DNA of 9,859 nucleotides from Nitrospirota bacterium (GTDB lineage Bacteria; Nitrospirota; Thermodesulfovibrionia; Thermodesulfovibrionales; Magnetobacteriaceae), in assembly GCA_015233485.1 (NCBI GenBank), contig JADFXO010000133.1, forward strand, positions 1 to 9,859, given 5' to 3'. The notes beneath the pieces were generated by a model, which ran no database searches, was not told the origin of the DNA, and saw nothing but the letters and a program-made list of their open reading frames with translations. Positions 1-7,147 of this stretch are shown piece by piece; positions within the stretch are counted from its first letter, which is position 1; every line of letters begins with the position of its first letter. Position numbers and translations under genes: made by a program.

Positions 1-390
1 CTGGACAATGTATATCTGTACGACATAGACGACCTGCAGGGAGTTGTGGATGCGAATCTGAACGAACGATTGAAGGAATCCTTGAAGGCTGAGGAGATAA
101 TAAACGAGGAGATAGATGTGTTTTTTAATTGGATGCAGTCCCTTGACGCGGTGCCGACAATAGTGGCGCTGAGAAAAAATGCAGAAGGCATTAAAAACGA
201 AGAGCTGGCGAAACTCTACCATAAATTTGAAGGAGTGGACGAGAAGTACAAACAGGCCGTAGAGCAGGCCATGAACTCCATGATAAACAAGCTGCTCCAC
301 CCACCGACAACGGCCTTAAAAGGAAACGACGAAGACAAGGACATCCTTATTTCAGTGGTAAGAAAGCTCTACGGCCTTAACGGGAAATAG
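1..390 (+). CDS. hemA: Glutamyl-tRNA reductase, C-terminal part (5' end outside window)
   Basis: The reading frame is open from base 1 to the TAG at 388-390, so the gene starts upstream of the window; a GTG at 46 is internal. The 129 visible codons match the end of glutamyl-tRNA reductase. They begin with NVYLYDIDDLQGVV, the usual lead into the C-terminal dimerisation helix, followed by a charged helical stretch (AEEIINEEIDVFFNWMQS), then VPTIVALRK, EELAKLY and the closing MINKLLHPPTTALK motif. HemA reduces glutamyl-tRNA to glutamate-1-semialdehyde in the cytosol, the first committed step of C5 haem and tetrapyrrole synthesis. The catalytic cysteine and NADPH domains lie outside the window. 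The gene does not run into hemC here: it ends in a repeat-bearing gap of 225 bp, so it is probably the last gene of its transcript. The family call is firm because several conserved blocks occur in the right order. Confidence 0.93.
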   Translation: MDNVYLYDIDDLQGVVDANLNERLKESLKAEEIINEEIDVFFNWMQSLDAVPTIVALRKNAEGIKNEELAKLYHKFEGVDEKYKQAVEQAMNSMINKLLHPPTTALKGNDEDKDILISVVRKLYGLNGK

Positions 391-522
391 TATAAGGATT
401 AAAGACGAAGGGGGATAATCCCCCTTCACCCCGTATTCTCGCACGTGCTTTATCCCCTGAATTTGGGCTGCCGCCGCCAAGACGGGGGATTATCCCCCCG
501 TTGGCGGCTTCGGTACTCCGGC
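391..522 (+). repeat. Dispersed palindromic repeat, long copy (two palindromes)
   Basis: The element begins directly after the hemA stop codon. It contains a perfect 10-bp-arm palindrome at 407-427 (core GGGGGATAATCCCCC) and a second palindrome core at 484-499 (GGGGGATTATCCCCCC). Bases 391-424 and 484-522 match, in reverse complement, the two halves of a shorter element at 7090-7147. Bases 501-522 match 22 of 22. The 391-end differs at only a few positions. Between the palindromes lie about 60 bp (425-483) with no counterpart in the short copy. Two copies in one 10-kb window, both starting at the 3' end of a gene, suggest a genome-wide family of intergenic repeats. No coding frame is seen. 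Confidence 0.8.
474..507 (+). other. Long GC-rich stem-loop within the repeat
   Basis: CCGCCAA (474-480) pairs with TTGGCGG (501-507), enclosing the inner palindrome CGGGGGAT...ATCCCCCCG (483-500). The result is a nearly continuous stem. It would be a stable RNA hairpin 84 nt after the hemA stop and could end the hemA transcript or protect its 3' end. No T tract follows, so it is not a classical intrinsic terminator. The outer arm 474-480 is absent from the 7090 copy, where only the TTGGCGG side is kept. Confidence 0.5.
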
Positions 523-560
523 CTAAGGCTATTATGACACGGTCCGAAAGGAAGGATTTT

Positions 561-600
561 TTGCTTTATTTCTCTGACGGTATCATATATAATAGTCAGA
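561..600 (+). promoter_or_regulatory. Candidate promoter with flanking inverted repeat
   Basis: A perfect -10 box TATAAT lies at 588-593. A weak -35-like TTTATT lies at 565-570 with a 17-nt spacer; TTGCTT at 561-566 is an alternative with poor spacing. The -10 box is bracketed by the inverted repeat TCTGAC (573-578) and GTCAGA (595-600), a possible operator. The predicted start is near 600, giving a leader of only about 16 nt before the ATG at 616. This would be the promoter of the four-gene run that follows. Confidence 0.45.
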
Positions 601-615
601 CACAATGGCGGTGGG

Positions 616-1992
616 ATGAAAAGTTTAAAAGATATATTAGTTGACGGCAGTTTTTCTATGGATAAGGAGGACCTGCTGTGCTACGGCTATGACGCCTCAG
701 GCATAGATGTGCTTCCAGCGGCCGTCGTTTGGCCAAAAAGCACGATGGATATATGTAAATTAATGCAGTTTGCCTGGCAAAACGACATAAAGGTAATCCC
801 AAGGGGCGCTGGCACCGGCCTTACCGGCGGGGCAGTGCCGGCCAAAGACTCCATCCTCGTGAGTTTTGAAAAGATGAACAAAATCCTTGAGATAGACACA
901 CGCAACTTAAACGTAGTCGTAGAGCCGGGCGTCATAAACGGCGACCTGCAGCGAGCACTTGGGCAGGAGGGCTATTTCTATCCCCCTGACCCCGCCAGCC
1001 TCAACACCTGTACAATCGGCGGCAATGTAGCCGAAAACGCGGGCGGCCCGCGGGCGTTAAAATACGGCGTTACCAGAGACTATGTCATGCAGATTGAGGC
1101 CGTCCTTCCCGACGGCAAACTGATTCACACGGGTGTGCAGACAAAAAAAAGTGTCGTAGGGTATGACCTCACCCGTCTGCTGGTTGGTTCTGAGGGTACG
1201 CTTGCCGTAATCACAAAGATTCGGCTGAAAGTCCTCCCAATGCCAGAGAGTGTGATAACGCTCCTTGCGGCATTCGCCTCGCTTGAGCAGGCCGGCAAGA
1301 CCGTCTCACGTATAATAGCCGACGGCATAATCCCGGCAACTATGGAACTGATGGACAAGATGACCCTCGTTGCAGTCAACAAGTACAAAAATGTTGGGTT
1401 TCCACAAGACATTGAGGCCATGCTTTTAATCGAAATCGACGGCAACAGCAGGGCTATCCAAGCCGATGCCGACAAGGTCGCGAACATTTGCAACGGCTTT
1501 CAGGGAAAGGTAAAGATTGCGGAGGACGCCGCCTCAAGAGAACTCCTATGGGAGGCGAGGAGGGCGGTGTCCCCCGCGCTGTACAAGATAAGCCCGACAA
1601 AGATAAACGAGGACATCGTTGTTCCCGTCACAAAGGTGCCGGAGCTTTTAACCGGCCTGCAGGGCATCTCCGAGGCATACGGCGTTCCCATCGCCTGTTT
1701 CGGCCACGCCGGCGACGGCAATATCCACGTAAACATCATGACGGACAAAAACGACAAGAAGAAATACGATGAGGCCGAAAAACTCGTACGCAAGATATTT
1801 AAGCTCACAATCGACCTTGGCGGCTCTATTTCCGGAGAGCACGGCATTGGCCTGACCAAATCGAAGTACATAGACATGGAACTGGATTCGGTAAACCTTG
1901 ATATAATGCGTGGGATAAAGAAACTTTTTGACACAAAAAACATACTGAATCCGGGTAAGATATTTCCACCCACAAGCACTGATGTTCATTAA
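616..1992 (+). CDS. FAD-linked 2-hydroxyacid dehydrogenase (GlcD / D-lactate dehydrogenase type)
   Basis: This 458-residue flavoprotein oxidises a 2-hydroxyacid such as glycolate or D-lactate to the 2-oxoacid, passing electrons to FAD and then a membrane or soluble acceptor. The N-terminal FAD-binding domain shows PRGAGTGLTGGAVP (62-75), VVVEPGVINGDLQ (100-112), PPDPAS (123-128), IGGNVAENAGGPRALKYGV (134-152) and VGSEGTLAVIT (190-200). The C-terminal FAD-oxidase domain ends with GHAGDGNIHV (363-372), GEHGIG (407-412) and NPGKIF (445-450). Length and order fit the GlcD family. No glcE or glcF partner is adjacent, so the exact substrate is open. The ATG at 616 fits the family's N-terminus but has no well-spaced Shine-Dalgarno. 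A five-codon ORF (605-619, ATG GCG GTG GGA TGA) overlaps the start and might couple translation. Confidence 0.9.
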   Translation: MKSLKDILVDGSFSMDKEDLLCYGYDASGIDVLPAAVVWPKSTMDICKLMQFAWQNDIKVIPRGAGTGLTGGAVPAKDSILVSFEKMNKILEIDTRNLNVVVEPGVINGDLQRALGQEGYFYPPDPASLNTCTIGGNVAENAGGPRALKYGVTRDYVMQIEAVLPDGKLIHTGVQTKKSVVGYDLTRLLVGSEGTLAVITKIRLKVLPMPESVITLLAAFASLEQAGKTVSRIIADGIIPATMELMDKMTLVAVNKYKNVGFPQDIEAMLLIEIDGNSRAIQADADKVANICNGFQGKVKIAEDAASRELLWEARRAVSPALYKISPTKINEDIVVPVTKVPELLTGLQGISEAYGVPIACFGHAGDGNIHVNIMTDKNDKKKYDEAEKLVRKIFKLTIDLGGSISGEHGIGLTKSKYIDMELDSVNLDIMRGIKKLFDTKNILNPGKIFPPTSTDVH

Positions 1993-2030
1993 CGGCATAA
2001 AGAAGACTTTTACGAAGGAGATGGAAAACG

Positions 2031-3218
2031 ATGGGATATGATGTGTGTGTTGTCGGGGGGTTAGGCCATGTGGGGCTGCCACTTGGGATTATGCTTGCCC
2101 GTGCCGGAAAGAAAGTTGTCTTATACGACATCAACACAAAGGCAATCGATACGGTCTCAAAAGGAAAGATGCCTTTTTTAGAAACAGGGGCGGAGGAAAT
2201 CCTCAGGGATGTCATAGATAAAAACCTCTTTGTATCGAACTCCAGGGGTGTAATAACCGAAAGCCATTACGTTATTATCGTCATAGGCACACCTGTGGAC
2301 GAGCACCTGAACCCGCAGTTTACTATCTTCAAGCAGTTCTTCGATGATCTGGCCGGCTGCCTTAAAGACGGCCAGCACATCATCCTGAGGAGTACGGTGT
2401 TTCCCGGCACGACCGAAAAGATACAGGAATATCTTGCGGCGATTGGCAAGAAAGTCATGGTCTCGTTTTGCCCTGAGCGAATTGCGGAGGGAAAGGCAGT
2501 CTCTGAGCTTCGCGCGCTGCCGCAGATTGTGGCGTCTTTCGAAAAGCAGGCAGAGGAGGAAGCCGCCCGCTTGTTCGGGGTTCTTACGGATGATATTATA
2601 TATCTGACGCCTATCGAGGCGGAACTGGCCAAGCTATTTACAAACGTATGGCGTTATATTCAATTTTCCATATCCAACCAGTTCTATCAAATCACGGCAC
2701 AGCATAACCTTGACTTTTATAAAATCTACAACGCAATTACGTATAAATATCCACGGGCGGCGTCATTTCCGTCGGCTGGATTTGCCGCAGGGCCTTGTTT
2801 GTTCAAGGATACGATGCAGCTTGCCGCCTTTAGCAATAACAGCTTTTTTCTGGGCCATGCCGCAATGCTGATAAACGAGGGGCTTCCGTATTTCATCGTC
2901 ACCACACTAAAAAACCGCTGTCTGCTTAAGGGGAAGACGGCCGGTATTCTTGGGATGGCCTTTAAGGCGAATAACGACGACAAGAGGGAATCTCTTTCAT
3001 ATAAGTTGAAAAAGATCATGGAAATCGAGGCGAAACAGGTACTGTGTTCGGACGTTTATATAAACGAACCCGGCTTTGTCACGGCTGAGGCCCTCGTAAG
3101 CGCGTCGGATATAATCGTACTGGGCACGCCTCACAAAGAATACTCCGACCTGAATATCCCGAAAGATAAGGTCATGGTTGACGTGTGGAATTTCTTTGGA
3201 AACGGCGGATTGTTTTGA
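2031..3218 (+). CDS. Nucleotide-sugar dehydrogenase (UDP-glucose / UDP-ManNAc dehydrogenase family)
   Basis: The enzyme oxidises C6 of a nucleotide sugar to the uronic acid with two NAD+, in the cytosol, supplying acidic sugars for surface polysaccharide. The Rossmann fold starts at VCVVGGLGHVGLPLG (5-19). The family residues are visible: RSTVFPGTT (120-128, with T122), CPERIAEG (148-155, with E149), ELAKLFTN (198-205, with K201 and N205) and the catalytic cysteine C256 in AAGPCLFKD. The C-terminal UDP-binding domain has GMAFKANNDDKRES (308-321). At 395 residues it is somewhat shorter than the common 420-440. The sequence does not say which sugar is used. GAAGGAG (2014-2020) lies 10 nt before the ATG, giving a good start. 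The gap to the preceding flavoprotein gene is 38 bp, and the membrane protein gene follows after 18 bp, which fits a shared glycan pathway. Confidence 0.9.
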   Translation: MGYDVCVVGGLGHVGLPLGIMLARAGKKVVLYDINTKAIDTVSKGKMPFLETGAEEILRDVIDKNLFVSNSRGVITESHYVIIVIGTPVDEHLNPQFTIFKQFFDDLAGCLKDGQHIILRSTVFPGTTEKIQEYLAAIGKKVMVSFCPERIAEGKAVSELRALPQIVASFEKQAEEEAARLFGVLTDDIIYLTPIEAELAKLFTNVWRYIQFSISNQFYQITAQHNLDFYKIYNAITYKYPRAASFPSAGFAAGPCLFKDTMQLAAFSNNSFFLGHAAMLINEGLPYFIVTTLKNRCLLKGKTAGILGMAFKANNDDKRESLSYKLKKIMEIEAKQVLCSDVYINEPGFVTAEALVSASDIIVLGTPHKEYSDLNIPKDKVMVDVWNFFGNGGLF

Positions 3219-3236
3219 TTTTACCGCAATAACACT

Positions 3237-5012
3237 ATGGCAGCGCGCGGGATAGCGATACTCATAGCGTTGTCTGTTATTTCGATAACAGGCGGCGCCA
3301 GGTATGTGGCGCTGTTGTCGATTATACTGAAGGTTCTTCTGATCTTATCATTCCTGTTTATACCGGGATTTCTGTTGTTAAAGCTTATAAAGAAGGATTA
3401 TTTTTCTAATGATGAGGCCTTCTTACTGGCCGCGCCCGCGTCTATAATCGTTTATGTATTGATTTTTATCCCGCTTTATTGTGTGAAAAGCTATTTTATA
3501 TGGTATTTAGTTTTTAATTGTGCCTTTGTTATAAGCGTAATAGCGGCTGCGTACAGGAAAAAAATAGCCGCCGAAATCCTCCATATAAGCCCGGCGCTGA
3601 AATACGGTGTTTTAATGGTGGCTTTATCGTCTGTTATTGCGTTAAGTTTTATTTCCGTTAATGCAAAAAACCCTGAAAAGGAATTGGATAACTGGGTGGT
3701 GTCCGCAAAAAGGGGATTGCACGATTTACCAGGAGATAACAACCTGCAATATGACACAGCGGTGGTTTTTGCTCAATATAAGCCGCCCTGGGTGTGGCCA
3801 AACAATGATGCTCCATGGACTATGGGAGACAGACCCCCTCTGCTGGGCGTGGTAAATAGCATCATAATGTTATCTCTTAACAAGCGGCCCTATAGCTTCT
3901 GGAATTACTTAATAGTAGGGATTACCTTAAACTCACTGTTTTTATTGCCGCTTTCCGTGCTGGCTAAAAGAATATTTAATCGTCCGGCCGTGGCTTATCT
4001 GGCGGTAATGTCCGTGTTTTTAAACATATTTATTTTCATAAACATTTATTTTATATGGCCAAAGCTGCTTGCCGTATTTTTCTTGTTAACGATGATAATT
4101 TATTTATGGGACAGGGAATTATCTCCGGCCACGGCCTCTATTGGAGGGGCGCTCTTTGCCCTTGGGGCATTAAGCCATGGCAATGTCTTTTTATCGCTGC
4201 CTGTACTGATGTTATCTTATATTGCCTTTGCCGTAATCAGAAAAAAAAAGACATACTTATTATATTTCTTTATATCCTTTTTGATTTTATATTCGCCGTG
4301 GAGCCTTTACAAGATAAAACATCCGGAGATTAATACCAATAATTTAATCGGCCACTATATACCCGCAAGCAAACACTCCGAAGGCAACCCCGATTCGATT
4401 TATCAAAGAGTCTCCGATTTTGTTCAGGACTATCCCATAGAGAAACAGTTTGAGAGGCGTATACATTTTTTCATGACTATTATCAGAGAAACCAGGATAT
4501 ATGAAACACTCTGCGTACTGCAAAGTGGAAACATAGCAGGATATTTAAACGGGGTGTATCCGGCCGTGTTTTACTATCCCGTAACGGCATGGGGAGAGAT
4601 GCAGGTTCTGCTGACCATTATGATACTTACATTTTGTCTTGTGAAATCACAGTTTTTAAAGGGGGCTACATATCCAATGCCTTTTAATATCAAGATTGTC
4701 ATGGCTTTAATTGTTCTAATCATGCTTAGTTATACATTTAACGTTTTGATTAAATGGACTCCACCGGGAAACCATGAATTGCCATACACGGAGTTAATAA
4801 TTATGATCGCCGCGGTCTCCGGCATTACCTTTTCATTTAACGCAGCGCTGAAGTGGTTTTCATTTAGCTGGATATTACTGGCCTTTACGTATTACATAAT
4901 TGCCACTTCGTTACGGCATGAGTTTCCAGTCTTTGATTTCTTTAATATCGTTGTCTTTGTGGGAGTGGCGGCAATGGTTTGGCTGACACATTATTTCTCA
5001 CAAGAGGCATAA
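3237..5012 (+). CDS. Large multi-pass membrane protein, possible GT-C glycosyltransferase
   Basis: The 591-residue protein has roughly twelve to fourteen hydrophobic segments: about five before residue 143, five between 220 and 360, and the rest after 450. Two large polar loops lie at about 144-220 and 360-450. The first holds ELDNW (149-153) and GDRPPLLG (197-204). An acidic residue and an RPPL/HPPL motif in the first big loop are features of GT-C enzymes of the ArnT/RgtA type, which transfer sugars from lipid-linked donors outside the inner membrane. That similarity is weak, and an O-antigen polymerase or another polytopic protein remains possible. The frame is open back to the stop of the preceding gene, only 18 bp away, and no Shine-Dalgarno precedes the ATG, so translation may depend on coupling. 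The DNA is more AT-rich than its neighbours, as is common for membrane and glycan genes. Confidence 0.8.
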   Translation: MAARGIAILIALSVISITGGARYVALLSIILKVLLILSFLFIPGFLLLKLIKKDYFSNDEAFLLAAPASIIVYVLIFIPLYCVKSYFIWYLVFNCAFVISVIAAAYRKKIAAEILHISPALKYGVLMVALSSVIALSFISVNAKNPEKELDNWVVSAKRGLHDLPGDNNLQYDTAVVFAQYKPPWVWPNNDAPWTMGDRPPLLGVVNSIIMLSLNKRPYSFWNYLIVGITLNSLFLLPLSVLAKRIFNRPAVAYLAVMSVFLNIFIFINIYFIWPKLLAVFFLLTMIIYLWDRELSPATASIGGALFALGALSHGNVFLSLPVLMLSYIAFAVIRKKKTYLLYFFISFLILYSPWSLYKIKHPEINTNNLIGHYIPASKHSEGNPDSIYQRVSDFVQDYPIEKQFERRIHFFMTIIRETRIYETLCVLQSGNIAGYLNGVYPAVFYYPVTAWGEMQVLLTIMILTFCLVKSQFLKGATYPMPFNIKIVMALIVLIMLSYTFNVLIKWTPPGNHELPYTELIIMIAAVSGITFSFNAALKWFSFSWILLAFTYYIIATSLRHEFPVFDFFNIVVFVGVAAMVWLTHYFSQEA

Positions 5013-5029
5013 TCTCACAAGAGACATAA
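4996..5029 (+). repeat. 17-bp tandem duplication across a stop codon
   Basis: The 17-bp unit TCTCACAAGAGGCATAA (4996-5012) is followed directly by a copy with one change (5013-5029, G to A at 5024). The first unit encodes the final SQEA and the TAA of the membrane protein. The second repeats the same bases outside the gene. It looks like a recent slippage duplication and gives no obvious function. Confidence 0.8.
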
Positions 5030-5055
5030 AATGGTAGAGCCGGAGGGCAGATGGT

Positions 5056-5844
5056 ATGTTGAAGATATGCACGTTTAACGTTAACTCAATCAGGGCAAGG
5101 CTGGGGTTGCTGTTGGATTGGCTAAAGCACCGCGGCAACGATATAGATGTCCTCTGCCTTCAGGAACTCAAAACGGTGGATGAGGGGTTTCCCATTAGTG
5201 AATTTCAGGGCCTCGGCTACCACTGTGAACTCTACGGGCAGAAGGCGTTTAACGGTGTTGCGATATGCTCCCGATTGCCGGCCGTCTCCGTTAAAAAGGG
5301 CCTTGGCACGGACGCCGAATGGGACAAACAGAGGCGGGTTATGCAAGTGCGCCTTGGCGGGGCGGCGGACGGCATTACCGTGGTAAACGTCTATGCCCCT
5401 CACGGTGGGGAAAGGGGGTCTGAGAAGTTTAATTATAAATTGCGGTGGTATGAACAATTTCAATCATATCTCGGCGCCATTGCCCATGATACTGTATTTG
5501 TTGTAGGGGATTTTAACGTGGCACGCTATGACACGGACGTCTATGACCCCGTCGCACTAAAAGATACAATCGCAACGATGCCTGAAGAGCGCCTTGCCTT
5601 TGAGGGTATCATCGACTGCGGTTTTACGGATGTCTATGGCCATTGCCACCCCGGCAAAAGGCAGTACACATGGTGGGCATACGGGGCTGCCATATGGAAA
5701 GACCAGGGCATGAGGATTGACTACGCGCTTGCATCGGCACAGTCCCTGAAAATCATAAAAGACATCGGTGTTGACCTATGGCCGAGAAGAAAAAAAACAC
5801 CCACCCCATCCGATCACGCACCCCTGATTGTGGAGTTATACTAA
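5056..5844 (+). CDS. xthA: Exodeoxyribonuclease III
   Basis: This is a 262-residue member of the exonuclease III / AP endonuclease family, which cuts DNA 5' to abasic sites, removes 3' blocking groups and degrades double-stranded DNA 3' to 5' in base excision repair. All the metal and catalytic residues are visible in order: N8 in TFNVNSIRAR, E37 in LCLQELKT, Y113 in NVYAPHG, D152 and N154 in GDFNVA, D222 in GMRIDYAL, and D253-H254 in the closing PSDHAPLIVEL. YTWWAY (204-209) is also typical. Length matches the bacterial family. GGAGGG (5042-5047) lies 8 nt before the ATG at 5056, so the out-of-frame ATG at 5051 is not the start. It follows the membrane protein gene by 43 bp and probably shares its transcript, though a repair enzyme has no clear link to glycan genes. 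Confidence 0.95.
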   Translation: MLKICTFNVNSIRARLGLLLDWLKHRGNDIDVLCLQELKTVDEGFPISEFQGLGYHCELYGQKAFNGVAICSRLPAVSVKKGLGTDAEWDKQRRVMQVRLGGAADGITVVNVYAPHGGERGSEKFNYKLRWYEQFQSYLGAIAHDTVFVVGDFNVARYDTDVYDPVALKDTIATMPEERLAFEGIIDCGFTDVYGHCHPGKRQYTWWAYGAAIWKDQGMRIDYALASAQSLKIIKDIGVDLWPRRKKTPTPSDHAPLIVELY

Positions 5845-5936
5845 AATGCGGCCAAAGAAGTTAGAGTCTTGTCTATTTTTGGGCTTGTCCGCATGACTTC
5901 TATGGCAGTTTTCCCCTGATAAAGTTAAGGAATAAT

Positions 5937-5966
5937 TTGACAATGAGAGAAGCAATAGATTAGCAT
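5937..5966 (+). promoter_or_regulatory. Candidate promoter for the DUF302-like gene
   Basis: A perfect -35 box TTGACA (5937-5942) is followed after 18 nt by TAGCAT (5961-5966), a 4-of-6 match to the -10 box. Transcription would start near 5973, leaving a leader of about 73 nt before the ATG at 6046. The rest of the 200-bp gap after the exonuclease III gene shows no coding frame. Confidence 0.45.
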
Positions 5967-6045
5967 AGTAGTGTAGCAGCGTGTGTCTTAGGGGCATTGT
6001 GCATGATTGCCGACAACACGGAAAAACTACTCGGAGGACAACAGC

Positions 6046-7047
6046 ATGAGAGATAGACTTAGAATTTACATCCTTTTATTAGCGATGGTACTGGTACCGG
6101 TAGAGGTGTTTGGGGAAGACAAGGACAGCGACCATGGTCCTCAGGAAAATCACAGTATATACATCAAGCTGGTTGAGAAGATAAGCGGCAGTGTCGATAC
6201 GGTATCTTCCAAAATATCAAATGTGTTGACGGCAAATGGCTGGGAAGTGGTGGGGGCTTTTTATCCCGCGGTGCCGGACATGTGTAAATTCAAGGCCAAA
6301 GTGCTGGTAATCCATAACGAAACATACTGGAATAAAATATATGGGGTATCTCCATATGCAAAGTTTGTTTATCCGTTAAAGATTAATATTTACAGTAACG
6401 AACAGGGTACAAATATATCTATGCTCAACCCGGCGGCGTTAAACAGAATGATTTCGCCGGAGCTTGAAAGCGTGTCTTTGGAGACGATTAAGACGCTGGC
6501 AGGGTTGTTTCAGGGGGCTGTCAGCGGCAAAAACGTATCAAAAGAAGAGGGTCAACAACTTGATGAAAACAGGATTCCCGGCATAGGCGGCGGTGTTATT
6601 GAAGACAATGTCGTCAGGATTTATACAGCAAAATATAAAAGTGAAAGACTTGTGAACACTATTTCAAAGTACATACAACGTAGTCTAACCCGAAACAGAA
6701 AGGGGTATTATCTGGTTTACACAATCGATATGCCGGACAAGGGGATGGTATTCCTTGGGATTTCAAAAAAGGACCTCGAAAAAACCGCGTTTTCCATAAC
6801 CGGCGAAAAGCGGGTAACAGTCAAGAACTCCTGTCCGGGGATCGACCATGCCAATTCCTTCCCGCTTGAGGTGGTGATAGACTCTACGGACAAGAATATA
6901 AAAGTGGAGACTATCAGGGTAATGTTCCGAATGAAGACCTATTTCGGAGATACCGGGGAAGCGGCATTTGTTAAACACTACCTTATGCCTGGAAGCATAG
7001 AGGATGAAATAGTCTACGTAACATATCCGGATATATACCAACAATAG
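6046..7047 (+). CDS. Exported DUF302-like protein
   Basis: Starting at the ATG at 6046, with GGAGG (6033-6037) 8 nt upstream, the product has 333 residues. A signal peptide is evident: basic MRDRLR, then the hydrophobic core IYILLLAMVLVPVEVFG, with cleavage probably near residue 23. A polar, mature domain follows, so the protein is probably periplasmic or surface-associated. Residues 38-140 resemble the DUF302 fold: an amphipathic helix (VDTVSSKISNVLTANGWEVV), a strand with KVLVIHNETYWNKI, then YAKFVYPLKINIYSNEQGT and MLNPAALNRM, matching the usual pattern of a carboxylic or hydrophobic P..V.VYE strand before a DP. The second half (188-333) is not recognised. No transmembrane helix follows the signal. 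The only cysteines in the mature part are C80 and C263, too far apart to suggest a redox motif. Its role is unknown. An upstream TTG at 6007 would hide the signal peptide and is not preferred. Confidence 0.8.
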   Translation: MRDRLRIYILLLAMVLVPVEVFGEDKDSDHGPQENHSIYIKLVEKISGSVDTVSSKISNVLTANGWEVVGAFYPAVPDMCKFKAKVLVIHNETYWNKIYGVSPYAKFVYPLKINIYSNEQGTNISMLNPAALNRMISPELESVSLETIKTLAGLFQGAVSGKNVSKEEGQQLDENRIPGIGGGVIEDNVVRIYTAKYKSERLVNTISKYIQRSLTRNRKGYYLVYTIDMPDKGMVFLGISKKDLEKTAFSITGEKRVTVKNSCPGIDHANSFPLEVVIDSTDKNIKVETIRVMFRMKTYFGDTGEAAFVKHYLMPGSIEDEIVYVTYPDIYQQ

Positions 7048-7089
7048 ATGAAGGGTGGTGTTTGTGTCCTGACAGCGACACAGCCTGTA

Positions 7090-7147
7090 GCCGGAGTACC
7101 GAAGCCGCCAACGGGGGGATTATCCCCCTTCATCTTTAATCCTTACA
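7090..7147 (-). repeat. Dispersed palindromic repeat, short copy (one palindrome)
   Basis: Read on the minus strand, this is the 391-522 element with about 74 bp missing between its halves. Bases 7090-7111 are the exact reverse complement of 501-522. The single palindrome core lies at 7112-7128, with one central mismatch to 484-500. Bases 7129-7147 match 391-409 with two mismatches. It sits between two converging genes, 43 bp after the DUF302-like stop, and overlaps the last four codons (including the stop) of the ankyrin gene. As RNA it would form a hairpin from either strand and could serve as a two-way terminator. Confidence 0.8.

Noticed and set aside
687..2632. Minus-strand and alternate-frame ORFs over the flavoprotein and nucleotide-sugar dehydrogenase genes
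   Set aside because: All are shadows of genes whose catalytic motifs are plain in the plus-strand frames.
5846..5894. Possible terminator after exonuclease III (ATGCGG / CCGCAT arms)
   Set aside because: Six-bp arms with a loop of about 37 nt and no T tract. Other pairings compete, so it is too weak to call.
6007..6045. TTG start 13 codons upstream of the DUF302-like gene
   Set aside because: It lacks a ribosome binding site and would place polar residues before a clear signal peptide. The ATG at 6046 has GGAGG at good spacing.
7062..7082. Small stem-loop TGTGTC / GACACA after the DUF302-like gene
   Set aside because: Six-bp stem, 8-nt loop and no T run. The stronger palindromic repeat a few bases on is the better candidate for termination.
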